DNA of 64,000 nt from assembly GCA_000702085.1 (NCBI GenBank), contig KL370861.1:684911-748910 (forward strand), written 5' to 3'. How positions within the stretch are numbered: position 1 is the stretch's first letter; each line of letters begins with the position of its first letter. Source of the stretch: Lachnospiraceae bacterium P6A3 (GTDB lineage Bacteria > Bacillota > Clostridia > Lachnospirales > Lachnospiraceae). The notes beneath the pieces are model-generated. The model saw nothing but the letters and a program-made list of their open reading frames with translations, did not search any database and was not told where the DNA came from. Positions 8,900 to 17,652 of the stretch are shown piece by piece. Position numbers and translations under genes: made by a program.

Positions 8900-10312
8900 A
8901 TGAAAAAAGGATTTGTATTATCAATTATTTTAACTGTTTTGGTGTGTTTGCCGTATCTTTCGGGGTGTCAAACCGGTAATAACAATCTGACTGTTCCGGA
9001 GCCTTCTTCTTCGACTGAAACCGTGTCTGTTCCGGTATCCGAACCTGAAGTGATACCCGGACCGGAATCCCTTCCGGAACCGGAGCCTGTATCTGACGTA
9101 ACGACGGAGGAAGAGCAGGCTTACGAATCTTCATCCGAAGAAGGCCCCGATGCGGAAAATGAAACACAGCCCGATGTTGAAACAGAGCCTGAGGAAGAAA
9201 CAGAACCTGAGACGGATGACTCCGTGGAAGATACTTTGTTGCAGGAATCGGAAGAAGAAGTACTTGAAACAGTCCCTCACGAATTAAGCTATTCCGATGA
9301 TATAGACACGATCATAGCGTCCATGACCCTTCATGAGAAGATCTGTCAGATGATCATCGTAACACCCTCTGTTTTAACGGGACAGGCTAAAGTTACTTCT
9401 GCGGATTCCATGTACACGGCATTGCAGGATTATCCTGTCGGGGGGATGATTTTTGATAAGAGCAATATAATAAATTCCGCCCAGCTTTCCGGAATGATCT
9501 CAGGTGCTCAGAGCTGTATGACGATACCCATGATCATGACCCTTGATGAAGAGGGCGGAAGAGTTACCAGACTTATGGGGACTGTCGGAACCACTCAGAT
9601 CGGTCCCATGTATTCATATCATGAACTGGGACCGGAAACCGCTGCTTTTAATGCCATGACAATCGGAAACGATATAAGACGATTTGGTTTTAACATGGAT
9701 CTTGCTCCGGTAGCGGATGTTTGGTCAAATCCCGCAAATACGGTAATAGGTGACCGTGCATACAGTACCGATTTTGATGAAGCCGCAACTCTTGTATCCG
9801 CTGCAGTTTCGGGTTTTCACATGAGCGGAGTGGCATGCTGCATTAAGCATTTTCCCGGACACGGAGATACATCCTCCGACTCTCATTACGGCTCCGTATA
9901 CGTATATAAAACATTGGATGAGATCAGGGAAAATGAATTCAAACCCTTTATCTCGGGAATCGGAGCGGGAGCGGATGCCGTAATGGTGGGACATCTTATA
10001 GTTGCGGATCAGGGTAATGTACCTGCGCTCTTTTCATATCCTCTGTTAACCGGAGTGCTTAGAAATGAGCTTGGATTTAACGGAGTTATAATGTCCGATT
10101 CACTTCAGATGAAAGCCATGACCGATTATTACGGTGCGGGTGATATACCTGTAATGGCAGTGGCTGCAGGATGCGATGTGCTTTTGATGCCAACGGATCT
10201 GGAGATTACCGTAAGCAGTCTGGAAAATGCGGTTCTGAGCGGTGTCATATCCGAGGAGAGGATCAATCAAAGCGTCCGAAGGATATTGTTATTAAAAAAG
10301 AAATATATCTGA
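8900..10312 (+). CDS. GH3 beta-N-acetylhexosaminidase-like lipoprotein
   Basis: 470 residues. A lipoprotein signal peptide ends in LSGC (lipid-modified Cys23). Residues about 28-130 are a low-complexity Glu/Pro/Ser/Thr linker that holds the catalytic domain away from the membrane. Residues about 135-470 are a GH3 N-terminal domain with NagZ-type motifs: KHFPGHGDT (about 316-324) with the DSH loop that carries the acid/base His, and nucleophile D400 in GVIMSDSLQMKA. NagZ-type enzymes cleave GlcNAc from muropeptides; an extracellular lipoprotein form could act on peptidoglycan or other beta-linked sugars. The start is fixed by the signal peptide; it has no ribosome site. Confidence 0.88.
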   Translation: MKKGFVLSIILTVLVCLPYLSGCQTGNNNLTVPEPSSSTETVSVPVSEPEVIPGPESLPEPEPVSDVTTEEEQAYESSSEEGPDAENETQPDVETEPEEETEPETDDSVEDTLLQESEEEVLETVPHELSYSDDIDTIIASMTLHEKICQMIIVTPSVLTGQAKVTSADSMYTALQDYPVGGMIFDKSNIINSAQLSGMISGAQSCMTIPMIMTLDEEGGRVTRLMGTVGTTQIGPMYSYHELGPETAAFNAMTIGNDIRRFGFNMDLAPVADVWSNPANTVIGDRAYSTDFDEAATLVSAAVSGFHMSGVACCIKHFPGHGDTSSDSHYGSVYVYKTLDEIRENEFKPFISGIGAGADAVMVGHLIVADQGNVPALFSYPLLTGVLRNELGFNGVIMSDSLQMKAMTDYYGAGDIPVMAVAAGCDVLLMPTDLEITVSSLENAVLSGVISEERINQSVRRILLLKKKYI

Positions 10313-10396
10313 GTTGTGAATTTTTTGTGTATTTCCGGTTTTTAAGGATTATTTTGTTAAAATTATAGTGTCTTAGTTTCTTATACGGGGGCTTGT

Positions 10397-10945
10397 ATGG
10401 CTGACGAAAGAGTTACCGCACTTGGTTATGAATTTGCTTGTCTTGACGATGCAATTTTGGCCCAGTCCGAGATCAAGAAAATTGATTATCTTAAAGCTCA
10501 TCTGGACAGAGGTGATGCCGATACGGTAAAGGCTCTGTATGATAAAGCTATTGATGAAAAGTTTTTCAAGACTCCCGTGGGAATAGGATTTCTTACGGAA
10601 ATGAGAGAATATCTCATAGATACTCTTGACTATTCCGAGGATGAAGTAAGATCGATACCTCTGTATATGTTTTACGATACGACCAAGAAATCCACTCCCA
10701 AGAAAGAGGTAAAAAAGCAAGAGCATCCGGGTCTTTTATTTACATCGATCGTACTTAATATCGCACTTATAGTTGCGGTGATAATAATGTTTTGGATCGC
10801 AACTCATACCGATCAGCCAAACATATTGAATTATGAAACGGTCATTACCGATAAATATGCGACCTGGGAACAGGAACTGACCGAAAGGGAAACGGCTGTA
10901 AGACAGGCCGAGAGAGAGCTTGGCCTTCAAAATACCGAAGAATAA
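10397..10945 (+). CDS. single-pass membrane protein of unknown function, first gene of the two-component cluster
   Basis: 182 residues; I do not recognise the family. An N-terminal ~100-residue soluble helical part rich in Asp/Lys/Leu is followed by a basic PKKEVKK segment, one membrane helix (about 112-135) and a C-terminal Glu-rich, probably coiled-coil tail (WEQELTERETAVRQAERELG). The arrangement suggests a cytoplasmic N-domain. It begins after GGGGG and sits four bases before the response regulator, so it is probably co-transcribed and may take part in that signalling pathway. Confidence 0.75.
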   Translation: MADERVTALGYEFACLDDAILAQSEIKKIDYLKAHLDRGDADTVKALYDKAIDEKFFKTPVGIGFLTEMREYLIDTLDYSEDEVRSIPLYMFYDTTKKSTPKKEVKKQEHPGLLFTSIVLNIALIVAVIIMFWIATHTDQPNILNYETVITDKYATWEQELTERETAVRQAERELGLQNTEE

Positions 10946-10949
10946 AAGC

Positions 10950-11630
10950 ATGGATAAGATAAAAGTTCTGATGGCAGATGATGAAGAACGCATGCGGAAG
11001 CTTGTTAAGGATTTCCTTACAAAAGAAGGATACCTTACGGTGGAGTGTGCAAACGGACTTGAAGCCGTAAACAGAATCAAAGAAGATCCTTCAATCTGCC
11101 TTGTGATAATGGATGTGATGATGCCGGTTATGGACGGCTGGGATGCGGTAAAAAAAATCCGCGAATCCTCTGACGTACCGATTATTATGCTTACCGCAAA
11201 GACCGAGGAAAAAGATGAACTGAAAAGTTTCTCTCTCGGAGTGGATGAATTTATTTCCAAGCCTTTTTCTCCGAAAGTTCTTGTTGCGAGAGTGCAGGCA
11301 CTTCTCAGAAGATCGGGCATGGAAAAGGGCGTGGATGATATCGTTTCCGCCGGTTGCATTAAAGTCGATAAATCCGCTCATCAGGTGTTTGTAAATGATT
11401 CTCCTGTGGATCTGAGTATTAAAGAATTCGAGCTTCTTACATATTTCCTTGAGAATAAAGGAATAGCTCTTTCTAGGGAGAAAATCCTGAACAATGTCTG
11501 GGATTATGATTATTTCGGTGAAGCCAGAACCATAGATACTCATGTTAAGAAGCTTCGTGCTAAACTCGGCTCCGAGGCCGGCGATATGATCAAGACAGTC
11601 TGGGGCATGGGTTATAAATTCGAGGAATGA
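10950..11630 (+). CDS. OmpR/PhoB-family response regulator
   Basis: 226 residues. The receiver domain (1-120) has the acidic pair D10/D11, phospho-acceptor D55 in VIMDVMMP, the Thr of MLTAK and the Lys of FISKPFSP. The C-terminal winged helix (about 128-226) has SIKEFELLTYFLENKG and TIDTHVKKLRAKL, the DNA-recognition region of OmpR-type regulators. The start at 10950 is the first ATG that gives a normal receiver N-terminus; its ribosome site is weak, so it may be translated by coupling to the upstream gene. Its stop overlaps the kinase start by four bases (ATGA), which marks the two as a pair. Confidence 0.95.
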   Translation: MDKIKVLMADDEERMRKLVKDFLTKEGYLTVECANGLEAVNRIKEDPSICLVIMDVMMPVMDGWDAVKKIRESSDVPIIMLTAKTEEKDELKSFSLGVDEFISKPFSPKVLVARVQALLRRSGMEKGVDDIVSAGCIKVDKSAHQVFVNDSPVDLSIKEFELLTYFLENKGIALSREKILNNVWDYDYFGEARTIDTHVKKLRAKLGSEAGDMIKTVWGMGYKFEE

Positions 11631-13126
11631 TTTTGAGCAAAAAGGTATCAAAAACCGGAAGCGGATTCTCGCTCAGGTTGCAATATACTTTTATTTTTGC
11701 CGGTCTGATGGCAGGCATTATTTTCTTGACCATATTCTTAAGCTCCGTTTTTCTTCCGGGTTATTATAAATACTCCAGATTAAAGGATATTAAAAAAGCT
11801 TATGAAATGCTTGCATCATCCGAGGATGATGCCTATCTCTATGACAGACTCGATGAGCTGTCTCTGCGTAACAATATCTCTACGATAATTCTTTCCGAAG
11901 ATTCAACCGTTAAATATTCTTCCATTAAGAGTGAACGCGATCTCGATCTTGTTCTTCTTTCCATCATTTTCAGAAGTCCCGGCGGCTTTCAGGATATCGA
12001 AGTGATCGAGGAGACTGATGACTACAGTATCAGAAAAAGTATAACTTCCGAAAGCGAATATCTTGAAATGTTCGGACGTCTTCCCGACGGCAGTGCATTT
12101 TTGTTCAGAACTCCTCTTGAGAGTATTTATGAAGCATCCGCTTATGCGGCAAAGTTTTATTTACTGATCGGTATATGCTGCATAGTTCCCGGTTCTGTTC
12201 TTATTTATTTTGTTTCAAGAAAAATTTCCAAACCTATTCTTGATCTGAGTGATATTTCCGAGAGAATGGTAGATCTTGATTTCGATGTCAGATATGAGGG
12301 GCATGATGCCGCAGAGATATCGCTTCTGGGTAATAATATCAATAAGCTTTCCGAGTCGCTGGAAGAATCCATATCGGGACTTAAGACAGCGAATAATGAA
12401 CTGAAAAGAGATATTGAGAAAAAAGAAAAAGCTGCAAGAGAGCATAGTGAGTTTATTTCCAATGTGTCCCATGAACTTAAAACTCCCATTTCTCTTATTC
12501 AGGGCTATGCGGAGGGGCTTAAGGAAGGCGTTACGGAAGATCCGGAAAGCAGAGATTATTATCTGGATGTAATCATTGATGAAGCATCCAAAATGAATAA
12601 GTTGGTAAAACAGCTTCTGAGTCTCGATCAGCTTGAAAGCGGAGAAGATGTTATTGAGATGCAGAGATTCGATCTGTACGAGGTGATTAATACCTGTTTG
12701 CAGACTTCTTCGGTTTTAACAACAGATGCCGGTATAACCGTTGAGTTTAATGAAAAACCCGGTGAGTTTGTGTGGGGTGATCCTTTTATGGCGGAGACCG
12801 TCTTCGGAAATTATCTTTCGAATGCGATCCATTTCTGCAAAGATGTGGGAAACTCCAAATTAATTAAGATTAGTTTTATCAAGTATGATAAAATACTAAG
12901 AGTGTGTGTTTTCAACAGTGGAGAGCCCGTTCCCGAGGACGGGATACCGAAACTCTGGGATAAATTCTACAAAGTAGATAAGGCAAGAACCAGGGCTTAC
13001 GGCGGAAGCGGGGTTGGCTTATCCATTGTTAAAGCAATACAGACTTCGATCGGACAGGGATATGGCGCGGAGAATGTCCGGGGCGGAGTGGAGTTCTGGT
13101 TTGAATTGGAAGGAGTTAACAAATGA
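11627..13126 (+). CDS. membrane sensor histidine kinase (HAMP-HisKA-HATPase)
   Basis: 499 residues. Two membrane helices (about 22-45 and 176-197) flank a ~130-residue extracytoplasmic sensor domain with no recognised fold. Then come HAMP (198-250), a coiled coil, HisKA with phospho-acceptor His282 in SNVSHELKTPISLIQGYAEGLKEG, and HATPase_c with the N box around FGNYLSNAIHFCKD and a G box YGGSGVGLSIVK. It should phosphorylate the overlapping response regulator. The ligand is unknown; the downstream membrane protein and lipoprotein, also ATGA-coupled or adjacent, are candidate accessory sensors or targets. Confidence 0.94.
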   Translation: MILSKKVSKTGSGFSLRLQYTFIFAGLMAGIIFLTIFLSSVFLPGYYKYSRLKDIKKAYEMLASSEDDAYLYDRLDELSLRNNISTIILSEDSTVKYSSIKSERDLDLVLLSIIFRSPGGFQDIEVIEETDDYSIRKSITSESEYLEMFGRLPDGSAFLFRTPLESIYEASAYAAKFYLLIGICCIVPGSVLIYFVSRKISKPILDLSDISERMVDLDFDVRYEGHDAAEISLLGNNINKLSESLEESISGLKTANNELKRDIEKKEKAAREHSEFISNVSHELKTPISLIQGYAEGLKEGVTEDPESRDYYLDVIIDEASKMNKLVKQLLSLDQLESGEDVIEMQRFDLYEVINTCLQTSSVLTTDAGITVEFNEKPGEFVWGDPFMAETVFGNYLSNAIHFCKDVGNSKLIKISFIKYDKILRVCVFNSGEPVPEDGIPKLWDKFYKVDKARTRAYGGSGVGLSIVKAIQTSIGQGYGAENVRGGVEFWFELEGVNK

Positions 13127-15813
13127 AGATTTATTTCGACAGTGAAGTTGAGCAGCTTGATAATGAGCTCAATACCCTGATTTCATCTTCACAAGACCCC
13201 AAATTTACCGCGTTCCTTTACCAGCTTAAAGGAGAATTGGCATATGCTCCCGAACATGTTCAGGATCTGCGCGGCAGGGCAATTGCAAATTATGATATGT
13301 ATGTTTCCAGGATGAGATCCGCAGGGGCTTATATTGAACCTTTGTACTTCAAAGCCATATATAACGGTGCCGAAGTAGAAGTTATATATAAGAAACCCGA
13401 GACGTCCAAAGCGGAAGAGTCAAAATCCGAAGTATCCAAACCTGAAGCTCCCAAAACGGAAGAACCTAAGGCAGAAGAATCCAAAGCCGCAGAATCAAAA
13501 GCAGAAGAACCTAAAGCAGAGGAGCCTAAAGCATCAGTACCTGAAAAAGAAGCAGCTGAGACTGAAGCTCACAAGGCTGAAGCACCTAATGCTGAAACAC
13601 CTAAAGCAGAAGCACCCAAGACTGATGCGGTAAAACCGGTTACGACAGCATCACAGTCTGTTTATAATACACAGAATGCCGTAAACTCACAGCCTGTAAA
13701 TACTCAGGCTCAGAGCAGTTATATCCGTTCATATTATCAGGGAAATCCTGCAGGTTCCGTTCAGACTGCAAATTCATACATTCAGCCTACACAGGACCCC
13801 GTTGATTTTCTTAAGAATGTTCAGCCCGTAGTTGATCCTAAAAATGTGCAGCCTGCGCCTTCACCTGCACCTGTTTATCAGGCCCCCACATTTAACCCTC
13901 AGAGTATTTCCAAGAAGACCGAGTATGCCATCGGAGCGATTGTCATGTCCGTTCTCGGTGCCGTATTCCTTCTGACCGGACTCGTATATTTTGCGGTAAA
14001 TTTCCTTGATACTTTTACTCAGGGAATGCTTATGTATGCCGCATGCATTATCGTACTTGCCGTATCCGAATTATTTGTAAGACGTTTTGTTTTCAAGCTG
14101 TCGGCTGTTTTTACCGCCATTGGTATAAGCGGTCTGTTTTTGACCACGGTTGTCAATTACAGGGCACTGGATAATATCAGTCTGCCTGTTGCCGGAGTAA
14201 TACTGGGAATCTGTGCGATTCTTGTTTGTCTGTTCGGTTTTTACAGAAAGAGCAGACTGTACTCAGCCATCGGTTTCTTCGCAGGCTTTGCTTCTTCCGT
14301 TGCCATAGGCTCGGATGTTACTCCCGTTGAGTATATGGTCATTACACTCGGAACACTTCTTATTTCATGTCTCTGGATGATCTTCCCTGTGGAGAAGCAG
14401 CATAAGATAGTTGATACTTTGATGATCCTTGCGGAGATCACTTATCTGTTTATAGGTCTCGGTTTCAGGGTCAATTCTGACTCTTCGATGACAGTATCTC
14501 TCGTAAAACTCACCTTCGGACTAGTATCCTGGTTTGTTTGCCAGTTTGTATATTTCCATTCCGAAAGCACTGATGAAAATCCCGAGCAGATTTCGGATCT
14601 GGGAATAGTTAATCTTGTCTTTATGATAATTGCCGCGGTCATTTATTCCATTATGATCGCTGCTTCAAATAACAGTAATCTTGATGAGATCCAAAAGATC
14701 ATCATCGGTGTTATCGCTTACCTGGGGATGACCATACCTTCCCTTGCATTCGCATTCCTTCTGAACAAAAAGAAAGCACCTGCCTGGAAGGTGTTTTATA
14801 TACTGTTTACCGTAAGCGGAATGCTTGTTGTTTTCTTTACGGAAAGTCCGTTCGTCGTTCCTTTGGTATTTGCGTTCCACATACTTACCAACAAGGTCAT
14901 TCTTCGCAACTATCCCGATAACACCAGTATCAGGGTTATCGACGGACTGGTTGAGTTATTTGTTGCCTGCATCCTGACCTTCTCGGCACAGCTTTTTGCT
15001 CCCGATGCGGGACAGTCCATGATTTACCTTTATTTCCCTGTTATCGTACTTTGCGCTGCAATGGTAGCGGGTATGTTCATCACTTCCGGAACCATGATCT
15101 CTGCAGGCTTTGTGGTTGTCACACAGATAGCGACTATTATTTCCGTTACTTCCGCCGTCTGCACTGTTTTCATTCCTTCAAAGCTTGCACTTGTATGTGC
15201 GATGGGAATTGTTCTTCTGTTCACATTCCTTATCAATTCCCTCAGCTCCCTCAGAACCGATGAGAATGGTCTTATCAATTACGCCGCACTCGTGACCGAA
15301 ATATTGCTTCTTCATATTCTGGCTGCCAAGTATTATGCAGGAGACGGTTTCCTGGGTATTTATGTCTTTGACGGCGAAAAGATGCTGATCTTTGCCATAG
15401 CCGCAATATTCGGCCTTACATTCCTTCTTTTGACTCTGAGAAAAGAGTACGGAATATTCTATGCCGAGCAGTATATCCTTATTCCCATATATATGACCTG
15501 GGTTACGCTGCTTGCTCCCATCAGCAAGAATTTCCTTCTCAGCATTATACTGATGGCAATTGCGGTAATAAGCGTAATTATCGGCTTCGCACTTAAGAGA
15601 AAAGGAATAAGAGTATACGGATTAGTGCTTTCCATACTGGTTTGTGCTAAAATAGCTTTTATAGACTTCGTTACATTGGATGATGTTAAGTCCAAAACGA
15701 TCATGTATATCCTGGTCGGAGCCTTCGCACTCCTTATCGGAACCATTTATATGGTCCTTGAATCCAGGGAAAATAAGGCTTTGGCTAAAAAGAACGAACA
15801 AGGAGCTTCATAA
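13123..15813 (+). CDS. large polytopic membrane protein with KAEE/PKAEE repeats, possibly DUF2339-like
   Basis: 896 residues. Residues 1-95 form a soluble helical domain; about 97-185 are repeats of the type PKAEE/SKAEE; about 185-265 are Gln/Pro/Asn-rich; the remaining ~620 residues hold roughly 18-20 hydrophobic helices with very short loops. No catalytic motif is seen. The many closely packed helices recall DUF2339-type proteins, but this is a weak resemblance. The start overlaps the kinase stop (ATGA), so expression is coupled to the two-component pair. Role unknown; a membrane sensor or envelope transporter are guesses. Confidence 0.7.
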   Translation: MKIYFDSEVEQLDNELNTLISSSQDPKFTAFLYQLKGELAYAPEHVQDLRGRAIANYDMYVSRMRSAGAYIEPLYFKAIYNGAEVEVIYKKPETSKAEESKSEVSKPEAPKTEEPKAEESKAAESKAEEPKAEEPKASVPEKEAAETEAHKAEAPNAETPKAEAPKTDAVKPVTTASQSVYNTQNAVNSQPVNTQAQSSYIRSYYQGNPAGSVQTANSYIQPTQDPVDFLKNVQPVVDPKNVQPAPSPAPVYQAPTFNPQSISKKTEYAIGAIVMSVLGAVFLLTGLVYFAVNFLDTFTQGMLMYAACIIVLAVSELFVRRFVFKLSAVFTAIGISGLFLTTVVNYRALDNISLPVAGVILGICAILVCLFGFYRKSRLYSAIGFFAGFASSVAIGSDVTPVEYMVITLGTLLISCLWMIFPVEKQHKIVDTLMILAEITYLFIGLGFRVNSDSSMTVSLVKLTFGLVSWFVCQFVYFHSESTDENPEQISDLGIVNLVFMIIAAVIYSIMIAASNNSNLDEIQKIIIGVIAYLGMTIPSLAFAFLLNKKKAPAWKVFYILFTVSGMLVVFFTESPFVVPLVFAFHILTNKVILRNYPDNTSIRVIDGLVELFVACILTFSAQLFAPDAGQSMIYLYFPVIVLCAAMVAGMFITSGTMISAGFVVVTQIATIISVTSAVCTVFIPSKLALVCAMGIVLLFTFLINSLSSLRTDENGLINYAALVTEILLLHILAAKYYAGDGFLGIYVFDGEKMLIFAIAAIFGLTFLLLTLRKEYGIFYAEQYILIPIYMTWVTLLAPISKNFLLSIILMAIAVISVIIGFALKRKGIRVYGLVLSILVCAKIAFIDFVTLDDVKSKTIMYILVGAFALLIGTIYMVLESRENKALAKKNEQGAS

Positions 15814-15814
15814 A

Positions 15815-16597
15815 ATGAAGTCAGCTTTAACCCGTAAATTATTATCATTATCACTGGTCTGTACCTTGTTTTTGGGCGGTTGCGGCTCAGAAATAGCCGA
15901 AATGACCGACGAACAGCAGGCTCAGATCGGTGAATATGCGGCTTTTGCGATGCTCAGATATGATGCCGAGCACAGGAGCCGCCTGGTAGATTATGCAGAG
16001 GTTGAAGCTGCCGACGAGGCAAGAAGACTTGCGGAAGAAGCTGCTGCGGCTGCTGAAGCTGCAAGACAGACCGAAACCGGTGAAGATCAAAAACCCGAGG
16101 GAACTTATGATGCAGACGGTAATCCCGTTGAAGTGATCGACCATACCGGAGATGATTACGGATATGTCAGCGATACAATGGAGAATTTTCTCGAGCTTCC
16201 CAGCGGAGTTCTTCTGACTTACAGAGGATATACCATCCAGTCTTCATATCCCGAAGAAGCTGATTATTCGGATTATTTTGTTGTAGATGCAACTGCAGGA
16301 AATAAATTCCTGGTTCTCTGGTATACGATATATAACGGATCCGGCTCAGAGGCTAATATTGATTTTCTTGCAGACAATATCGCATTTAAATGCAGGGTAA
16401 ATGACAGTAATACCGCCACGGCGCTTGTTACCATGCTGGATGATGATATGTCCACTCTCCAGACGGTTATGAGAGATAATGATGAGATGGACTGTGTTCT
16501 TGTCTTTGAGATAAATACGGATTTGGCAGATAATGTTAATGCCATAACCGTTAAGATGTCCAAAAACGGAGCCGACTGGGAGAGAAGAGTCCTGTAA
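15815..16597 (+). CDS. lipoprotein of unknown function, last gene of the two-component cluster
   Basis: 260 residues. The signal peptide ends in LFLGGC (lipobox; Cys about 23). A charged helical segment with an Ala/Glu-rich stretch (about 65-85) and an acidic linker precede a C-terminal ~130-residue beta-rich domain that could be an Ig-like DUF4352-type domain (VDATAGNKFLVLWYTIYNGSGSEANIDF). The start follows AGGAG by nine bases and lies two bases after the previous stop. It is anchored to the outside of the membrane and probably works with the upstream membrane protein. Confidence 0.75.
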   Translation: MKSALTRKLLSLSLVCTLFLGGCGSEIAEMTDEQQAQIGEYAAFAMLRYDAEHRSRLVDYAEVEAADEARRLAEEAAAAAEAARQTETGEDQKPEGTYDADGNPVEVIDHTGDDYGYVSDTMENFLELPSGVLLTYRGYTIQSSYPEEADYSDYFVVDATAGNKFLVLWYTIYNGSGSEANIDFLADNIAFKCRVNDSNTATALVTMLDDDMSTLQTVMRDNDEMDCVLVFEINTDLADNVNAITVKMSKNGADWERRVL

Positions 16598-16601
16598 TGC
16601 T

Positions 16602-16632
16602 AAAAGCCTCTGCAAATGCAGAGGCTTTTTTT
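16602..16632. terminator. bidirectional terminator ending the two-component cluster and the EamA gene
   Basis: 13-bp perfect stem (16602-16614 / 16617-16629, core AAGCCTCTGCA) with a two-base loop in the DNA, flanked by A and T runs, between convergent genes. Confidence 0.9.
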
Positions 16633-17521
16633 ATTGTTTCTTTCTGGCAATATTCCATTTGATGACAGCAGCACCGATTATTACAACATATCCTATAAGA
16701 CTGTATATATCAGGGAATTCCGACAAAAATACCATTCCCAGGATAGCCGCAAAAATCACCTGAGTATAATCAAATACCGAAATATCTTTGGCCGGTGCAT
16801 TCTGATATGCAGCGGTTATATTAAATTGTCCGCCTCCTGCCGCAACCCCGGCACCTATCAGGCATGCCCACTGATACAGGCTCATGGAATGCCAGTCATA
16901 GATAAGGAAGGGCCCCGTGACGAGACATGAAAAAAGCGAAAAGTAAAATACAATGGTTTTGCCTGGCTGTCCTGTTTTTCCCATTTTATGAACAAAGGCG
17001 TAAGCCGCACCGGCTCCGAATCCGCCGTACAGACCGACCAGAGCGGGAATCACTGCAAGTCCGGTGGAGGGCTTTATAATAAAAAGCGATCCGATGAAGG
17101 CCATTATTACGCATGCCCAGTCGGTACGGGTGGGAATCTCTTTCATGATTATGAAGCTTACTATGATTGCAAAGAAAGGGGAGAGTTTATTGAGCATGTT
17201 GGCATCCGCGATACCAAGTCTGTCTATGGCCCAGAAATTAGCAATCATGCCGCTTGTTCCGAACAGGCATCTCATCAGTACGGATACACCGTTTCCTTTT
17301 CTTATGGAAAAACCGATCCTGTTTTTAAGGATTGAGGCTGTAGCGATGATAAGTGCGAAGAAATTCCTGAAAAATGCCTTTTGCATGGTGGGAAGATCAC
17401 CCGAGATCCTTACGAAAAAGGTCATGAGTGAAAAGAAGAATGCCGCAAGCAAAAGATGAAGAATGGCTTTATGTAAGTTTGTGCCCATGGGGCGCAGGGG
17501 TTGTTCGTTTTCTTTTTGCAT
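16631..17521 (-). CDS. EamA/DMT-superfamily transporter
   Basis: 296 residues with ten hydrophobic helices in two repeated EamA halves (about 16-145 and 160-290), the standard build of drug/metabolite transporters. Typical spots are the first helix LLLAAFFFSLMTFFVR and the second-half motif VIFAAILGMVFLSEFP. Substrate unknown; the family includes amino-acid and nucleotide-sugar exporters. Its promoter puts the transcription start at the start codon, and there is no ribosome site upstream. It stands alone between convergent and divergent neighbours. Confidence 0.88.
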   Translation of the reverse strand: MQKENEQPLRPMGTNLHKAILHLLLAAFFFSLMTFFVRISGDLPTMQKAFFRNFFALIIATASILKNRIGFSIRKGNGVSVLMRCLFGTSGMIANFWAIDRLGIADANMLNKLSPFFAIIVSFIIMKEIPTRTDWACVIMAFIGSLFIIKPSTGLAVIPALVGLYGGFGAGAAYAFVHKMGKTGQPGKTIVFYFSLFSCLVTGPFLIYDWHSMSLYQWACLIGAGVAAGGGQFNITAAYQNAPAKDISVFDYTQVIFAAILGMVFLSEFPDIYSLIGYVVIIGAAVIKWNIARKKQ

Positions 17522-17529
17522 AATACGCG

Positions 17530-17558
17530 ATTATACACTCTTTCAGTCACGATTTCCA
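17530..17558 (-). promoter_or_regulatory. predicted promoter of the EamA gene giving a leaderless message
   Basis: On the minus strand TGGAAA (17553-17558), a 17-bp spacer and TATAAT (17530-17535). The ATG begins nine bases past the -10 box, leaving a leader of about 0-3 nt and no room for a ribosome site. Confidence 0.6.
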
Positions 17559-17592
17559 TAATTGTCTTTTGTGGTAAGAAGACCGCGGGTTA

Positions 17593-17621
17593 TTGAAAAC
17601 AGAAAATTGTGATTGTAAAAT
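17593..17621 (+). promoter_or_regulatory. predicted promoter of the diguanylate cyclase gene
   Basis: TTGAAA (17593-17598), 17-bp spacer, TAAAAT (17616-17621). It covers an in-frame TTG at 17593, which argues that translation starts further down, at 17653. Confidence 0.6.
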
Positions 17622-17652
17622 AAAGAAAATTTCAAAAGCCGGGGGGTTAATT

